Positions 1 through 9,546 are shown, numbered from the stretch's first letter. The stretch: DNA of 64,000 nt from Desulfopila inferna (GCF_016919005.1 NZ_JAFFQE010000007.1:186001-250000); one strand, 5' to 3'. Numbers and translations are program-made. Notes: generated from the letters alone by a model not told the origin.

Positions 1-19
1 ATAGAGCCGGTCTCGACTG

Positions 20-1441
20 TCAGATGCTGATATTGAGCCGAATCTCCGGCAAGGACACCGACAGCAATGTCCGCGCCTCTGTTCCCGATCCTTGGGCGGA
101 AGAGACAATATTTTGGGTTGTTACGGTAACTGAGGAGTTGGAAGCACTTCTTCCGAGAATGGCGCCAATCGTCTCACGGGAGGTCCCCGCTCCCAGAATT
201 CCCCGTGTGGTACCCGAAATATCACCAGTGTTCACCGTGATACTGTTATCGTGACCACCTGCCTTCAAGACTCCAATATCCTGATTGACCTTTCCGCTGC
301 CGGCAAGGCCCGAGCCCGAACCGCTGACATTGCCTATATTCAGTGAGATTTGATCCTCAGAGCCTGAGCCCTTGCCTAAATCAATCACACCGATAAGTTG
401 AGATGAGCTCCCTTTGCCGACGATGCCACGTCCGAAATTATAGATCGACCCCATCTTCTCAAAGGAAACCGAACTATTTGAAATCCTCTTGCCGGAAATA
501 CCACCTACGGCTTGTGTTACAGTCCCGGAGCCCACATATCCAGCTGCTGCATTACTGATAGTAGTATCCTTGTCGACAGTCAGCTGGATTTGGTTCCTAT
601 GCCCACCCGTTGTAGAATCTATAGTGCCGATCTTCTGTTCTGCCTTGGCGGAAGCCGCGACACCGCCGCCGATATTTTTTACCGCACCTTCAATATCAAC
701 GTTAATCATGCTGAAATCGGCGTTTCCCTGCATGACGCCGACATCCTGATCCGCCTTTACGTTTGCAGCCAAGCTACCAGCTGCATTACGGATTTTTCCG
801 CCGATGGTGACTGCCAGGCTGTTGCCAGTCCCGGAGGCTGTTATCTCGCCAACCTGTTGCTTTGCAATCGATTGTGAAGCAATGGCTGCGGCCGTATTAA
901 CGATACTACCGTCAGCATTTTCTGTGACCTTCGCCTGGTCTGCTTTAGCTCCCTGGCCAACAGATGTTTTACCGACCTGGATCGACCCTATGTTCTGTAT
1001 TGCTTTGGAGTGAGAAGCCAGGGCACCGGCGGCATTAACTATCTGCGAGGCGGTGTGCACATCAATAGTATCAAGAGTGAGATTGTTACCGAACATATCG
1101 CCAATATTCTGCTCTGAATCAGTATACCCTGCCATTGCCGCAGCCGCATTTATGACATCCTTCTCCAGGTCAACATGAAGCTGATCTTGATTAATAGATC
1201 GACTGGCAACCACTCCTATCTTTTCAATCGCTTTTGCATACGCTCCCAATCCCATTCCAGCATTTGCTGCTCCGTTCGCCGTTACACCTATCCTAAGACC
1301 GTTGATCTGCCCATTCCGCTCCTGAGCTGAACCGATAATCTGTTGAGCTCTGGCTTTATAGGACGCCCTCAAGTCATGTCGGTCTATTTTACGCTGGGAT
1401 AGATAACCTTCCAGTCTTGTTTCATGTCGACAACGGTCCAT
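20..1441 (-). pseudogene. Repeat-rich (possibly fibrous surface) protein, frame-broken and 5'-truncated
   Basis: The open frame consists of roughly ten degenerate units of about 40 residues. Each unit has a beta-like stretch of the type N-x-I/L-x-V-x, then N-A-A-G/A, then K-A-x-Q-x-I-G. No family was recognised; the Asn/Gln/Gly periodicity resembles amyloid-like or beta-helical surface repeats, which is inference. Two defects are visible. Near position 78 the frame shifts: another frame then continues the same repeat pattern (VLAGDSAQYQHLTVETG) to the window edge, so the TGA at 20-22 is not the natural end. At the other side the repeats begin directly at the stop codon of the phosphatase gene. 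No signal peptide or ribosome site is seen, and the first ATG (1441) lies inside that gene. The 5' end therefore seems lost. Confidence 0.6.
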
Positions 1442-2373
1442 CCTTTTGTTTCGGCTTCATCCAACGCTTTGTTGAGTTGACCTATATGAGATTCACGGTC
1501 ATAGGCCCATTCCCGTTCAGCATCGGTGTGGTGAACCAGCAGCCCGAACCGTATACCTTTTCCGGCTGTTGTCCACTGAATCATCTGCAGGTCGCCGTCG
1601 GAATTGCCGAAGGCCGCGATCGGTTGACGGCCGATGTGTATGTTGATGCCAACGGGTTTCCCTTCCTTATCATCGATAAAATTCACTTTCGCTTGCCGTA
1701 CCAATACCGGCTCGTCATTCCGTAATGCGAATGTAGTCACTATGCTGCTGCCCACCACCTGCTCCGGTGGAATGCCATATACTTTTTCTGTCCACGGACG
1801 CATGAACTCAATGCCGCCGCCGGAGACGATAAACGTCTTGAAATCGTTGTCACGCAGATAAGCCAGCAATTCGAGCATCGGCTGAAAGACCATCTCAGTG
1901 TAAAGACGTTCCGTCTTGGGGTGTCGTGCCGTTTCGATCCAATCCTTGACGATATTTTCAAACTCGGTCGTCGTCATACCAGCATGGCTGGCCATAATAA
2001 TTTCAAGCAGTGTCTTTTTGCCGCCGGCCAAGACAGCTTTCACATCTCCTTTAAGAAGAGAAGCGAACGGCTCTTGGGTTTTCCACTCAGGATGGCGGGG
2101 AGCGAGTTCTTTGATGCGGTCAAGAGCGAAGTAAAGTTGGAAATACATGGGTTGTTCCGACCACAGCGTTCCGTCGTTATCAAACACGGCGATGCGTTCG
2201 TTTGCAGGCAGGAAATCCGAGGAGTTTGGGCTTGCCACCTTCTCGACGAAGGTGATGATGTTTTTTTTCGCTGCGGTATCATTCCATGATGCTAAAGGAT
2301 CGGCTGCCTGAGCATGGATAGACAAGGAAGAAACAGCCAACACAAAGAACAGCCATAACATGCGAACAGACAT
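1384..2373 (-). CDS. Secreted HAD-superfamily phosphatase
   Basis: The 329-residue protein has an N-terminal signal peptide (cleavage near AQA-AD, residue 23). HAD motif I FDNDGT holds the nucleophile Asp65 and the acid Asp67. Motif II is FIVSGGG and the motif IV region reads AFGNSDGD. It should hydrolyse phosphomonoesters in the periplasm; the substrate is unknown. A good Shine-Dalgarno (AAGGAG) lies six bases before the ATG. It follows the arylsulfatase gene on the same strand, separated by 65 bp that contain an intrinsic terminator, so expression may depend on readthrough. The pair suggests scavenging of sulfate and phosphate esters (inference). Confidence 0.85.
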   Translation of the reverse strand: MSVRMLWLFFVLAVSSLSIHAQAADPLASWNDTAAKKNIITFVEKVASPNSSDFLPANERIAVFDNDGTLWSEQPMYFQLYFALDRIKELAPRHPEWKTQEPFASLLKGDVKAVLAGGKKTLLEIIMASHAGMTTTEFENIVKDWIETARHPKTERLYTEMVFQPMLELLAYLRDNDFKTFIVSGGGIEFMRPWTEKVYGIPPEQVVGSSIVTTFALRNDEPVLVRQAKVNFIDDKEGKPVGINIHIGRQPIAAFGNSDGDLQMIQWTTAGKGIRFGLLVHHTDAEREWAYDRESHIGQLNKALDEAETKGWTVVDMKQDWKVIYPSVK

Positions 2374-2394
2374 GTCTTCTCCTTGCGTGCGAGT

Positions 2395-2429
2395 AAAAAG
2401 GAGGGTGGGTTCCGATTGATCCCCACCCT
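2395..2429 (-). terminator. Intrinsic terminator between sulfatase and HAD phosphatase genes
   Basis: An eight-base-pair stem, AGGGTGGG/CCCACCCT (2402-2409 with 2422-2429), is followed on the minus strand by a T-run at 2395-2399. It ends or attenuates transcription coming from the sulfatase gene. Confidence 0.65.
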
Positions 2430-2438
2430 GATGAATGA

Positions 2439-4046
2439 TTATTTGCCGCCTAATGTCATGCTTTTGATCTGCGCTTCAAGAGTGCCCAAACTCCAGTCGC
2501 CAGGTGTCTGGCTCGGCGGATAATCCTTCATGGTCATGAGGAACTGACTGGCAACAACCTGCATTGGACCAAGGATATAAGCACGGTCGATTACCCAGTC
2601 GTGATAGGTGTTCGAATTATGTTGTGCCTTTTCAAAAGGGTCGCGCCTAAGGTTAAACACCAGGGGAAGGCGCAGTTTGATAAATGGTTCACGCCAGACC
2701 TGCAGCTGATGGGCACGATTTTCCAGATAGACAGCTTTCCAGTCGCCCACGCGGATGGCACTAACCTCTCCCCCGTCGTTCACATAGATGAACGATTTAC
2801 GGGGAGAAGCCTGCTGGTCCTCGACAGTTGTCTTAAAAGTACCTGCTTTTTGCAGGTAATCGAGTATATTGTAGCCGTCGATGTAGTTCTTGTACATGCG
2901 TCCGTTCAACTCGACGCCAGCTTTCAGTTTCTCCTTGATATCCGGCGCTCCCGCGGCTGCGGCAAAGGTCGGCAACCAGTCCTCGTGGGCAACGATGCCG
3001 TTGACCGTCACACCTGAGGGGAATTTACCAGGCCAACGGACGAATGCCGGAACGCGATAGGCACCCTCCCAGTTTGAATTTTTCTCGTTGCGGAATGTTG
3101 TGTAACCGGCGTCGGGCCAGGTATTGAAGTGCGGACCATTATCGGTCGAGTAGAGTACGATCGTATTCTCCGCAACGCCCAACTCGTCTAACAATCCAAG
3201 TAGTTCACCTACTTGCATGTCATGCTCAACCATGCCGTCATGGTATTCGTTGGAATTGGGGCCGGCGAGGTTCTTGTGTTCTTCTTTGACGTGTGTACGA
3301 AAGTGCATCCGTGTTGCATTCCACCAACACATCCACGGCTCGCCGGACTCATTCTTCCGCTTGATAAAATCTTTAGCGGCGGCAAGAGTCTCCTCATCGA
3401 TCGTCTCCATTCGTTTTTTCGTCAACGGACCGGTATCCTCAATCTCCTGCGTACCGTCGGCCAGGGCTTTGGACTTGATTACCCCTCGCGGCCCGAAATA
3501 CTCTCGAAATGTCTTGCCGTTGGCCAACTTCATATCGCCGGGATAATCACGATTTTCGGGTTCTTCCTCGGCATTGAGATGGTAGAGGTTGCCCATGAAC
3601 TCGTCAAACCCGTGCATTGTCGGCAAATGCTCGTCGCGGTCTCCCTGGTGATTCTTTCCGAACTGCCCAGTGGAGTACCCCTGGGCTTTGAGCACGGTGG
3701 CAAATGTCACGTCAGTCTTTTGCCATCCCTGTTCCGCCTTGGGCATACCAACCTTTGTCATACCCGTACGCACCGGCACACTGCCGTTGAGGAACGCCGC
3801 CCGGCCGGCCGTACAGGACTGCTGACCATAGTAATCAGTAAAGCTGATGCCTTCTTGGGCGATGCTGTCGATATTGGGTGTGCGGTATCCCATCATGCCG
3901 CGGTTATTGTGGCTGATGTTCCATATGCCGATATCATCCCCCCATATAACCAGAATGTTGGGTTTCTCTGCCGCCATCACTGCGCTTGCACTCAACAGTA
4001 AACTGCCTGCAAGCACGAGAGCCAAAACTCGTTTTTGCCAGAACAT
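2439..4046 (-). CDS. Periplasmic type I arylsulfatase
   Basis: The 535-residue protein has a signal peptide (residues 1-25, ending SAVMA). The metal-binding Asp pair (ILVIWGDDIG, residues 37-38) and the sulfatase signature C-T-A-G-R place the catalytic Cys at residue 78. This Cys must be oxidised to formylglycine by a maturase that is not in the window. It should release sulfate from an organic sulfate ester; the substrate cannot be told. I chose the ATG at 4046 because it directly precedes the signal peptide and has AGGAGG five to ten bases upstream. An earlier in-frame ATG at 4121 would bury the signal peptide. The length is typical of the family. Confidence 0.92.
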   Translation of the reverse strand: MFWQKRVLALVLAGSLLLSASAVMAAEKPNILVIWGDDIGIWNISHNNRGMMGYRTPNIDSIAQEGISFTDYYGQQSCTAGRAAFLNGSVPVRTGMTKVGMPKAEQGWQKTDVTFATVLKAQGYSTGQFGKNHQGDRDEHLPTMHGFDEFMGNLYHLNAEEEPENRDYPGDMKLANGKTFREYFGPRGVIKSKALADGTQEIEDTGPLTKKRMETIDEETLAAAKDFIKRKNESGEPWMCWWNATRMHFRTHVKEEHKNLAGPNSNEYHDGMVEHDMQVGELLGLLDELGVAENTIVLYSTDNGPHFNTWPDAGYTTFRNEKNSNWEGAYRVPAFVRWPGKFPSGVTVNGIVAHEDWLPTFAAAAGAPDIKEKLKAGVELNGRMYKNYIDGYNILDYLQKAGTFKTTVEDQQASPRKSFIYVNDGGEVSAIRVGDWKAVYLENRAHQLQVWREPFIKLRLPLVFNLRRDPFEKAQHNSNTYHDWVIDRAYILGPMQVVASQFLMTMKDYPPSQTPGDWSLGTLEAQIKSMTLGGK

Positions 4047-4625
4047 AAGTTCCTCCTTTAAAGTGACTGCGATGTTTGAAATATTTTGCGTGCGATTGAG
4101 TGCAGTAAGGCTTGTCTGCAAGGCCTTGAGACAGTTTCTAACTGTTAGATTTAGTCCAAAGACTTATTATATCATCAGAGAATCGAGTATCAAAGAATTT
4201 ACTGATAGGAATAATCATTATTTTTGATTTACGGGAAAGCTTTTGGTTTTGTGGAGGACGATAATTTTCTCATATTTTCATCTATTTTAAAATCTTACAG
4301 ATTCATGTCGTGTTTTAGTTGTACGAAATGAATCTGTCTGTAGGTTTCTATCCCATTTGCCGGGGGGAGATTAATAGAGTGATTCGTACGGCATGCCAGG
4401 GAGAGAGAAATACCGCCACTGTGAACCTGTAGCGGACAGTGATTGGCTCAACGCATTGTTAATTAACCAGTGCCAATCCAAAAGGTGAATATTAAGAGCG
4501 CCAGAAAGAACTGGAACATACACCTGTGAGTTGTTATAGTGGCGTGATCATATAAAATGTTATGAAATGGATCAAACGGAGCAAATGAATCAAATAGCTT
4601 CGGTCTCTTCCCCGACCTCAAAGAC
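4047..4625 (+). promoter_or_regulatory. Long intergenic leader with crossing stems ahead of cytochrome b
   Basis: This 580-bp divergent region has no gene. Its right half holds structured sequence on the plus strand: CCGC 4413-4416 can pair with GCGG 4432-4435, while CACTGT 4417-4422 can pair with ACAGTG 4436-4441. These stems cross, so they form either a pseudoknot or alternatives. GATTGGC 4441-4447 pairs with GCCAATC 4472-4478, and CCAG/CTGG (4501-4514) forms a small hairpin. The strings TTAATAG and CCGCCACTGTGA recall parts of the cobalamin riboswitch, but the rest of that consensus is missing. Promoters for the sulfatase and cytochrome operons must lie here; none stands out clearly. Confidence 0.35.
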
Positions 4626-5897
4626 GTGAAAAAAACAGCTCAACTGCCGTTTTCCGCTTTTGTCTTTCACATGCACCCACGGACCGTGAATGCAGACACT
4701 CTGCGTTATACTCTGAGCTTCGGGCTTGGCGGGATGAGTGCGACACTGGTTCTTGTTCTTTTCGGAACAGGGCTCCTGCAACTGTTGAGCTACTCACCGC
4801 ATTCCGATTCGGCCTACCTGTCAATCCAGCAGATGTACAATAATGGCAACCCGGCCGGGTTTATCAGGAATTGTCACCACTGGGCCGGAAATCTTCTCGT
4901 TGTGATCCCGTTTCTCCATTTGCTCAGGGTTTTCCTTACCGGTGCCCTGACGGGGCCGCGCCGGTATAACTGGCTGGTGGGACTGAGCGCCTTTCTTCTT
5001 GTTCTTCTGGCTAACTTTACCGGCTATCTCATGCCGTGGGACCAGCTGGCCTACTGGGCGGTGACGATATTCACCTCCATGCTTTCCTATATACCACTTG
5101 TCGGTAAAAACCTGATGGCTCTGTTGAGGGGAGGCGAGGAGGTGGGAGCTGCGACCCTGTCGACCTTTTATGCCGTCCACGTGGGCTTCATCCCGACGCT
5201 TCTGCTGTTCCTGCTTGTTTACCATTTCTGGCTCATCAGAAAAGCCGGCGGGCTTATCCGAAGAGCGGCAGGCAAGGTGTCGGAGGAGAAACTGCAGACC
5301 ATACCACACCTGCTGGCCCGGGAAGCTGCCACCGGTTTCATGCTCCTGGCTCTGCTGTTTATGTTTTCAGCCTTCGTGGACGCGCCGCTGGCGGAGCAGG
5401 CCAATCCCGGCCAGAGCCCCAACCCGGCGAAGGCAGCCTGGTATTTCATGGGCCTCCAGGAACTTCTTCTTCACCTGCACCCGGTCTTTGCCGTGTGCGT
5501 GGTACCGTCGCTAATGCTTGGCTTCCTGGCGGTAGTGCCATTTCGTCAGGAGGCGATTCTACCTCCGGGGGTATGGTTCGGCGGCAGGAAAGGGCGCCAG
5601 GTTGCCGCTGCATCGAGTGTCGCCGGGGCGGCTCTGGTGGTACTCGGGGTAATACTTGACGATATGCTTTTTGTCGGCGCCGGGGCATCCCAGGCAAAAT
5701 TGCTCCTGTATGGCGTGATTCCCACGGTTTTTTTTATCCTTGTTGTTGTGGTGCACTATTACCTGCTGCGTCTGGTCTGGCATTGTACAAAGGCAGAAGC
5801 GATGTTGGGAGCTGTGACTCTGGTCTTAAGCGCAGTCACCACCCTCACTGTAGTCGGGATCTGGTTTCGTGGGCCGGGAATGGCTCTTGTCTGGTAG
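4626..5897 (+). CDS. Cytochrome b (b6/subunit IV fused type) of a bc-type quinol oxidoreductase
   Basis: The 423-residue integral membrane protein has about ten predicted helices. HHWAGN plus a later His (residues about 79-95) and the HVGF...YHFW helix (about 185-200) supply the four haem ligands. GYLMPWDQLAYWA is the typical cd-helix region. Length and layout match cytochrome b with the subunit-IV part fused. It should oxidise menaquinol in the cytoplasmic membrane with the Rieske protein and octahaem cytochrome encoded next. The start is GTG at 4626; the sequence before the inner Met (HMHPRT) still fits the family. Its 3' neighbour begins 88 bp later in the same operon. Confidence 0.9.
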   Translation: MKKTAQLPFSAFVFHMHPRTVNADTLRYTLSFGLGGMSATLVLVLFGTGLLQLLSYSPHSDSAYLSIQQMYNNGNPAGFIRNCHHWAGNLLVVIPFLHLLRVFLTGALTGPRRYNWLVGLSAFLLVLLANFTGYLMPWDQLAYWAVTIFTSMLSYIPLVGKNLMALLRGGEEVGAATLSTFYAVHVGFIPTLLLFLLVYHFWLIRKAGGLIRRAAGKVSEEKLQTIPHLLAREAATGFMLLALLFMFSAFVDAPLAEQANPGQSPNPAKAAWYFMGLQELLLHLHPVFAVCVVPSLMLGFLAVVPFRQEAILPPGVWFGGRKGRQVAAASSVAGAALVVLGVILDDMLFVGAGASQAKLLLYGVIPTVFFILVVVVHYYLLRLVWHCTKAEAMLGAVTLVLSAVTTLTVVGIWFRGPGMALVW

Positions 5898-5985
5898 TGC
5901 CAGTGATATCGCAGCAAGGAATTGGGCCAATACCTTTTGCCAGGGCCGTCCTCTCAGAGTAACGAGTAAATCAAACAGACGAAAA

Positions 5986-6507
5986 ATGAACGAAGACAAT
6001 AACCACACACAAGACGAGGTACCGGACACTACCTCTCGCCGAACACTGATAAGCAGAATTTGGGTGTTTCTTGCGGCTGTCGGTATCCTGGAAATCGGCT
6101 GGATCGCCGGCTCACTTCTGCGAGCCAGGAAAGATAACCCTTTCCGGAAGAAAGACGCTGATATCTTAATTGAAGCCGGCAGCATCGACCAGTTCAGGCC
6201 TGGCGATGTCAAGGCCGTTCCCCAGGGCAAATTTTATCTGGTCTGCCTGGAAAACGGCAGCTTTATGGCTGTTTCCAGGACCTGTACCCATCTCGGTTGT
6301 TCTGTTCCGTGGGATGAGGAAAAGAAGCAGTTTGTCTGTCCCTGCCACGGTTCGAGTTTTGACCGGCGAGGGGTGGTATTGACTGCCCCTGCAACCCGGC
6401 CGCTAGATTACTATCCGTTGCGGATCGAAAACGGCAGGATAAAGGTCAATGCCGCGACCCCTTTGAAACGAGAGCACTTCGATCCCTCCCAGGCAATGCA
6501 ATCCTGA
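5986..6507 (+). CDS. Rieske [2Fe-2S] protein
   Basis: The 173-residue protein has one N-terminal membrane anchor (about residues 19-43 from the chosen start). The cluster motifs are CTHLGC and CPCHGSSFD, giving two Cys and two His ligands; the other two Cys form the usual disulfide. It takes electrons from quinol at the Qo site of cytochrome b and passes them to a periplasmic c-type acceptor. The longer frame opens at 5869, inside the cytochrome b gene. The ATG at 5986 (MNEDNN) is preferred because it precedes a normal anchor, although its ribosome site is weak. The next gene starts two bases after the stop. Confidence 0.9.
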   Translation: MNEDNNHTQDEVPDTTSRRTLISRIWVFLAAVGILEIGWIAGSLLRARKDNPFRKKDADILIEAGSIDQFRPGDVKAVPQGKFYLVCLENGSFMAVSRTCTHLGCSVPWDEEKKQFVCPCHGSSFDRRGVVLTAPATRPLDYYPLRIENGRIKVNAATPLKREHFDPSQAMQS

Positions 6508-6508
6508 C

Positions 6509-8803
6509 ATGAGCGCAGAGAAGAAGAAAAAGACCTCATCGTCTGCCGGGTGGCATATTGCCGGACTCGTTGCCGCCTTGATTTGCCTGCTGGCCCCCTT
6601 TGTCTATCTGCAGCGTTCGGAGTATGACATACAAGCAGTCGAACAAGCGGCTCCCACTTTTGCTGGGAGCGAGAAATGCGCTTCATGTCATAGGGCCGCC
6701 TATGAGAAGTGGCAAGGGTCCCATCACGATCTGGCCATGGATGTTGCCAGCGAAGAAACGGTATTGGGTGATTTCGGGGATACCATCTATTCCGACCCGC
6801 ATAACGGCGTCACCAGCCGTTTTTTTCGAGAGCAGGGAAAGTTTTTGGTTGAAACAGAGGGACCGGACGGCAAGCTTGGCACGTTTCCCATAACCCATAC
6901 ATTCGGAGTCTATCCTGTCCAACAGTATCTTGTTCCTTTTCCGGGAGGACGGTTGCAGTGCCTGAACATCGGCTGGGATTCACGGGATAACAGGTGGTAC
7001 AGGATGCCGCCCTACGAGGTTAAGGGCCCTGGTGACTGGCTCCACTGGACCAATGGAGGACAGACCTGGAACAGCATGTGTGCAGAATGTCACTCTACCC
7101 GACTCGAAAAAGGGTATGACATGGAGAGTCAAGCCTATGATACTCGATGGTTCGAGATTCATGTCGGCTGCGAGGCGTGTCATGGTCCCGGTTCCGGTCA
7201 TGTCGAGTGGGCGGAAATACCAGGGATTGCCAGACCGGAAGCTGCCAACGCCAAGCTTCAGGTGGAAACCGGCAACACCAACAACCGGGCCCAGATTGCC
7301 ATCTGTGCCCCCTGTCATGCCAGGAGATATCAGCTGGGCGACAACGAGCACAGTGAGGGCGAACTGCTTGATAAACTGATTCCTTCGCTGCTAGAAGAGG
7401 GCCTCTATTTTGCCGACGGTCAGATCCTCGAAGAAGTATATGTCTACGGTTCCTTCACCCAGTCTAAGATGTACCGGCTTGGTGTCAGCTGCAGTGACTG
7501 CCATGATATGCACAGCCTCAAACTTCACGGCGAGGGAAATACCCTCTGCCTCCAATGCCATCGGGCCGAGAGCTACGATACTCCGGCCCATCATTTTCAC
7601 AAGCGCGAATACCAGGGAAAACCCAGCAATGGCCATCTCTGCGTCAAATGTCACCTGCCCGGGCAGGTCTATATGGGAACCGATTACCGTCCGGACCACA
7701 GTCTCAGGATTCCCAGACCGGACCTGAGCGAGACCATCGGTGTGCCAAATAGCTGTTCTGCCAAAGACTGCCATGGAGACAAAAGCCTCGCCTGGGTCAA
7801 CGAGCATTTCACCAAATGGTATGGATCGTCAAGAAAACCCCATTATGGAGAGGTCTTCACGCTTGCCCGCAGCCGGCAACCGGAGGCCAGGGAAGAACTC
7901 ATGAACATTGCCGAAGATGGGCTCCTGACCCCAATTGTCAGGGCAACAGCCCTATCTTTGCTGAGTAGCTATCCGGGAGAAGGAACCGCTGCAGTGTTTA
8001 CCAGGGCGCTGGATGATGATGAAGCGCTTGTACGGCACACGGCAATCCGTCACCTGAATAGCCTGCACGGCCAGGCACCGACAAACTTGCTTGTGCCCAA
8101 GCTCTATGACGAGGTAAAGGCCGTGCGGATAGAGGCGGCCATTGCTCTGGCCCGGATCCCGATTGAATCCATCCGGCCTGAGCACAGGACGACGTTTGCG
8201 CAGGTGCTGGAGGAGTACCGCCAGGCCATGGTCTATAACAGCGATTTCGCCCCGCAGCGCTACAATCTCGGTAATTTGGCCGCCCTGCAGGGAGAAACGG
8301 ATATGGCCATAGAACGATACAGGCAGGCCATACAGATCGACGATCAGTTCTACCAAGCCAAGGTCAATCTGGCTATGCAGCTGAACAGTCGGGGAAGAAA
8401 TGATGAAGCAGCCGATCTTTTTCGGCAGGTGGTCGAAGCCCATCCTGAAATGCATCAGGTTTCCTATTCCTATGGCCTCCTCCTGGCGGAGATGAAACAG
8501 TATCGGGAGGCGACTCGATATCTCGGCAAGGCCGCCGACGGCATGCCGGAGAACAGCCGTGCCAGGTATAACCAAGCTCTGGCATTCCTCAAACTGCAGC
8601 AATGGGAAAAAGGTGAAACGGCACTTTTAAAGGCACTGGAAGCGGAACCCGCCAACCAGGAATACTTTACCACCCTGGTCCAGCTCTATTTAAACTTCAG
8701 AATGAATGACAGAGCGCGTCAACTCGCAGAGTATATACTTGCAAAAGAACCGAACCACGAACTGGCAAAACAGATCCTCGAAACTCTCCGTCAAATAAAG
8801 TAA
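6509..8803 (+). CDS. Membrane-anchored octahaem cytochrome c with C-terminal TPR repeats
   Basis: The 764-residue protein has an uncleaved N-terminal anchor (residues about 15-34), then seven CxxCH motifs (CASCH, CAECH, CEACH, CAPCH, CSDCH, CLQCH, CVKCH) and one CX4CH (CSAKDCH). This makes eight covalent haems. The middle (about 450-560) has HEAT-like helices and the last 200 residues are tetratricopeptide repeats. The haem part resembles the cytochrome c554/multihaem family. It probably accepts electrons from the Rieske protein and passes them on in the periplasm, with the TPR part binding a partner; its terminal acceptor is unknown. The near-zero spacing places it in the bc operon. Confidence 0.88.
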   Translation: MSAEKKKKTSSSAGWHIAGLVAALICLLAPFVYLQRSEYDIQAVEQAAPTFAGSEKCASCHRAAYEKWQGSHHDLAMDVASEETVLGDFGDTIYSDPHNGVTSRFFREQGKFLVETEGPDGKLGTFPITHTFGVYPVQQYLVPFPGGRLQCLNIGWDSRDNRWYRMPPYEVKGPGDWLHWTNGGQTWNSMCAECHSTRLEKGYDMESQAYDTRWFEIHVGCEACHGPGSGHVEWAEIPGIARPEAANAKLQVETGNTNNRAQIAICAPCHARRYQLGDNEHSEGELLDKLIPSLLEEGLYFADGQILEEVYVYGSFTQSKMYRLGVSCSDCHDMHSLKLHGEGNTLCLQCHRAESYDTPAHHFHKREYQGKPSNGHLCVKCHLPGQVYMGTDYRPDHSLRIPRPDLSETIGVPNSCSAKDCHGDKSLAWVNEHFTKWYGSSRKPHYGEVFTLARSRQPEAREELMNIAEDGLLTPIVRATALSLLSSYPGEGTAAVFTRALDDDEALVRHTAIRHLNSLHGQAPTNLLVPKLYDEVKAVRIEAAIALARIPIESIRPEHRTTFAQVLEEYRQAMVYNSDFAPQRYNLGNLAALQGETDMAIERYRQAIQIDDQFYQAKVNLAMQLNSRGRNDEAADLFRQVVEAHPEMHQVSYSYGLLLAEMKQYREATRYLGKAADGMPENSRARYNQALAFLKLQQWEKGETALLKALEAEPANQEYFTTLVQLYLNFRMNDRARQLAEYILAKEPNHELAKQILETLRQIK

Positions 8804-8865
8804 CAACGACTGTTGAGCAATTATGTCAGGCCCGCTGTTACTTTGGAATCAAGGAGATGATAGAG

Positions 8866-9100
8866 ATGAGCGGACAATCTCCTGTCGTTTTCCAAGAGAT
8901 AGAGGGTGATGCGATTCACCTCTCTGTAAATCATCCGTAATTCCTTCTCCCTGGAAAAGCTGAAGTATGAAGAAGGTGATCTGTCGGAAATTCAAGCCAA
9001 CCCTGGCCGGGGTTATTTCTGCCTGTCTACCTTGCCTGACCGTCAGCTCTATCCAGGGGCCTTGGAACTAATCCGACTGTTTTTTAATGGCAAACGTTTA
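8866..9100 (+). pseudogene. Decayed gene cut by an IS256-family remnant
   Basis: A good ribosome site (AAGGAG at 8851) precedes an ATG that opens 24 codons (MSGQSPVVFQEIEGD...) and stops at 8938. From 8942 the next frame continues with coding-like sequence (SLEKLKYEEGDLSEIQANPG and onwards) until it meets the IS256 remnant near 9100. This fits a gene with a one-base shift whose 3' part was replaced by the insertion. No family was recognised. Confidence 0.4.
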
Positions 9101-9546
9101 CAACGGCTGATTGTTGAAGACGATAGGCCTGCTGCATTCACCTCAAAAAGAGCCTGGAGGGTCTCCTGAAAATCACCGGTGGATATTCCCTTGAGATACA
9201 GCCAAGGCAGTACCTCTTCCACGCTTTTTGTCTTTCTCAGGTACGGCGGTCATAGTGCTGAGTTGAACTTGATACCCTGGCCACTTTTATCCCTGATCTT
9301 TGGAACTCTTACTTTTACAGGACCAATACCTGTCTGGATCTCTCGCTCCGGTAAATATCCATTGCGGACAATCTGCTTATGGCCAAACTCATTTTTCAGA
9401 TGAGAATATTGATTGAGAAGTTCCTGCAATTCTACTTCAACAGCATCTGTTATCAATTTCCTGGCACCAGATCGAAGCAACTCTGTCAGCGGATCTTCTG
9501 AAATATCTCCTGGCTTTTTAAACGCAACAATTTTACTCTTACTCAT
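9100..9546 (-). pseudogene. IS256-family transposase remnant
   Basis: The 98-residue frame from the ATG at 9546 to 9250 matches the N-terminal third of Mutator-type transposases, including NGYLPEREIQTGIGPVKVRVPK and KSGQGIKFNSAL (split here at S). An in-frame TGA at 9250-9252 stops it, but the same frame continues beyond with PPYLRKTKSVEEVLPWLYLK and GISTGDF..., then STISR near 9100. The full family protein is about 400 residues and carries its DDE residues later, so this copy is dead and 3'-truncated. Confidence 0.8.

Noticed and set aside
10-1441. CRISPR or short tandem DNA repeats in the left-edge protein.
   Set aside because: The periodicity is at the protein level, with diverged DNA; no direct repeats with constant spacers exist.
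3213-4001. Long plus-strand open frame opposite the arylsulfatase gene.
   Set aside because: It is the antisense shadow of a well-supported gene with signal peptide and sulfatase motif; its translation has no family features.
4381-4520. Cobalamin riboswitch.
   Set aside because: CCGCCACTGTGA and TTAATAG are present, but the GGGAA and B12-box (GCCA-type) core is missing and the downstream genes are not B12-related; kept only as a structured leader.
9250-9252. TGA in the IS256 remnant as another recoded codon.
   Set aside because: The position normally holds Leu, the element is truncated and degenerate, so this is plain decay.
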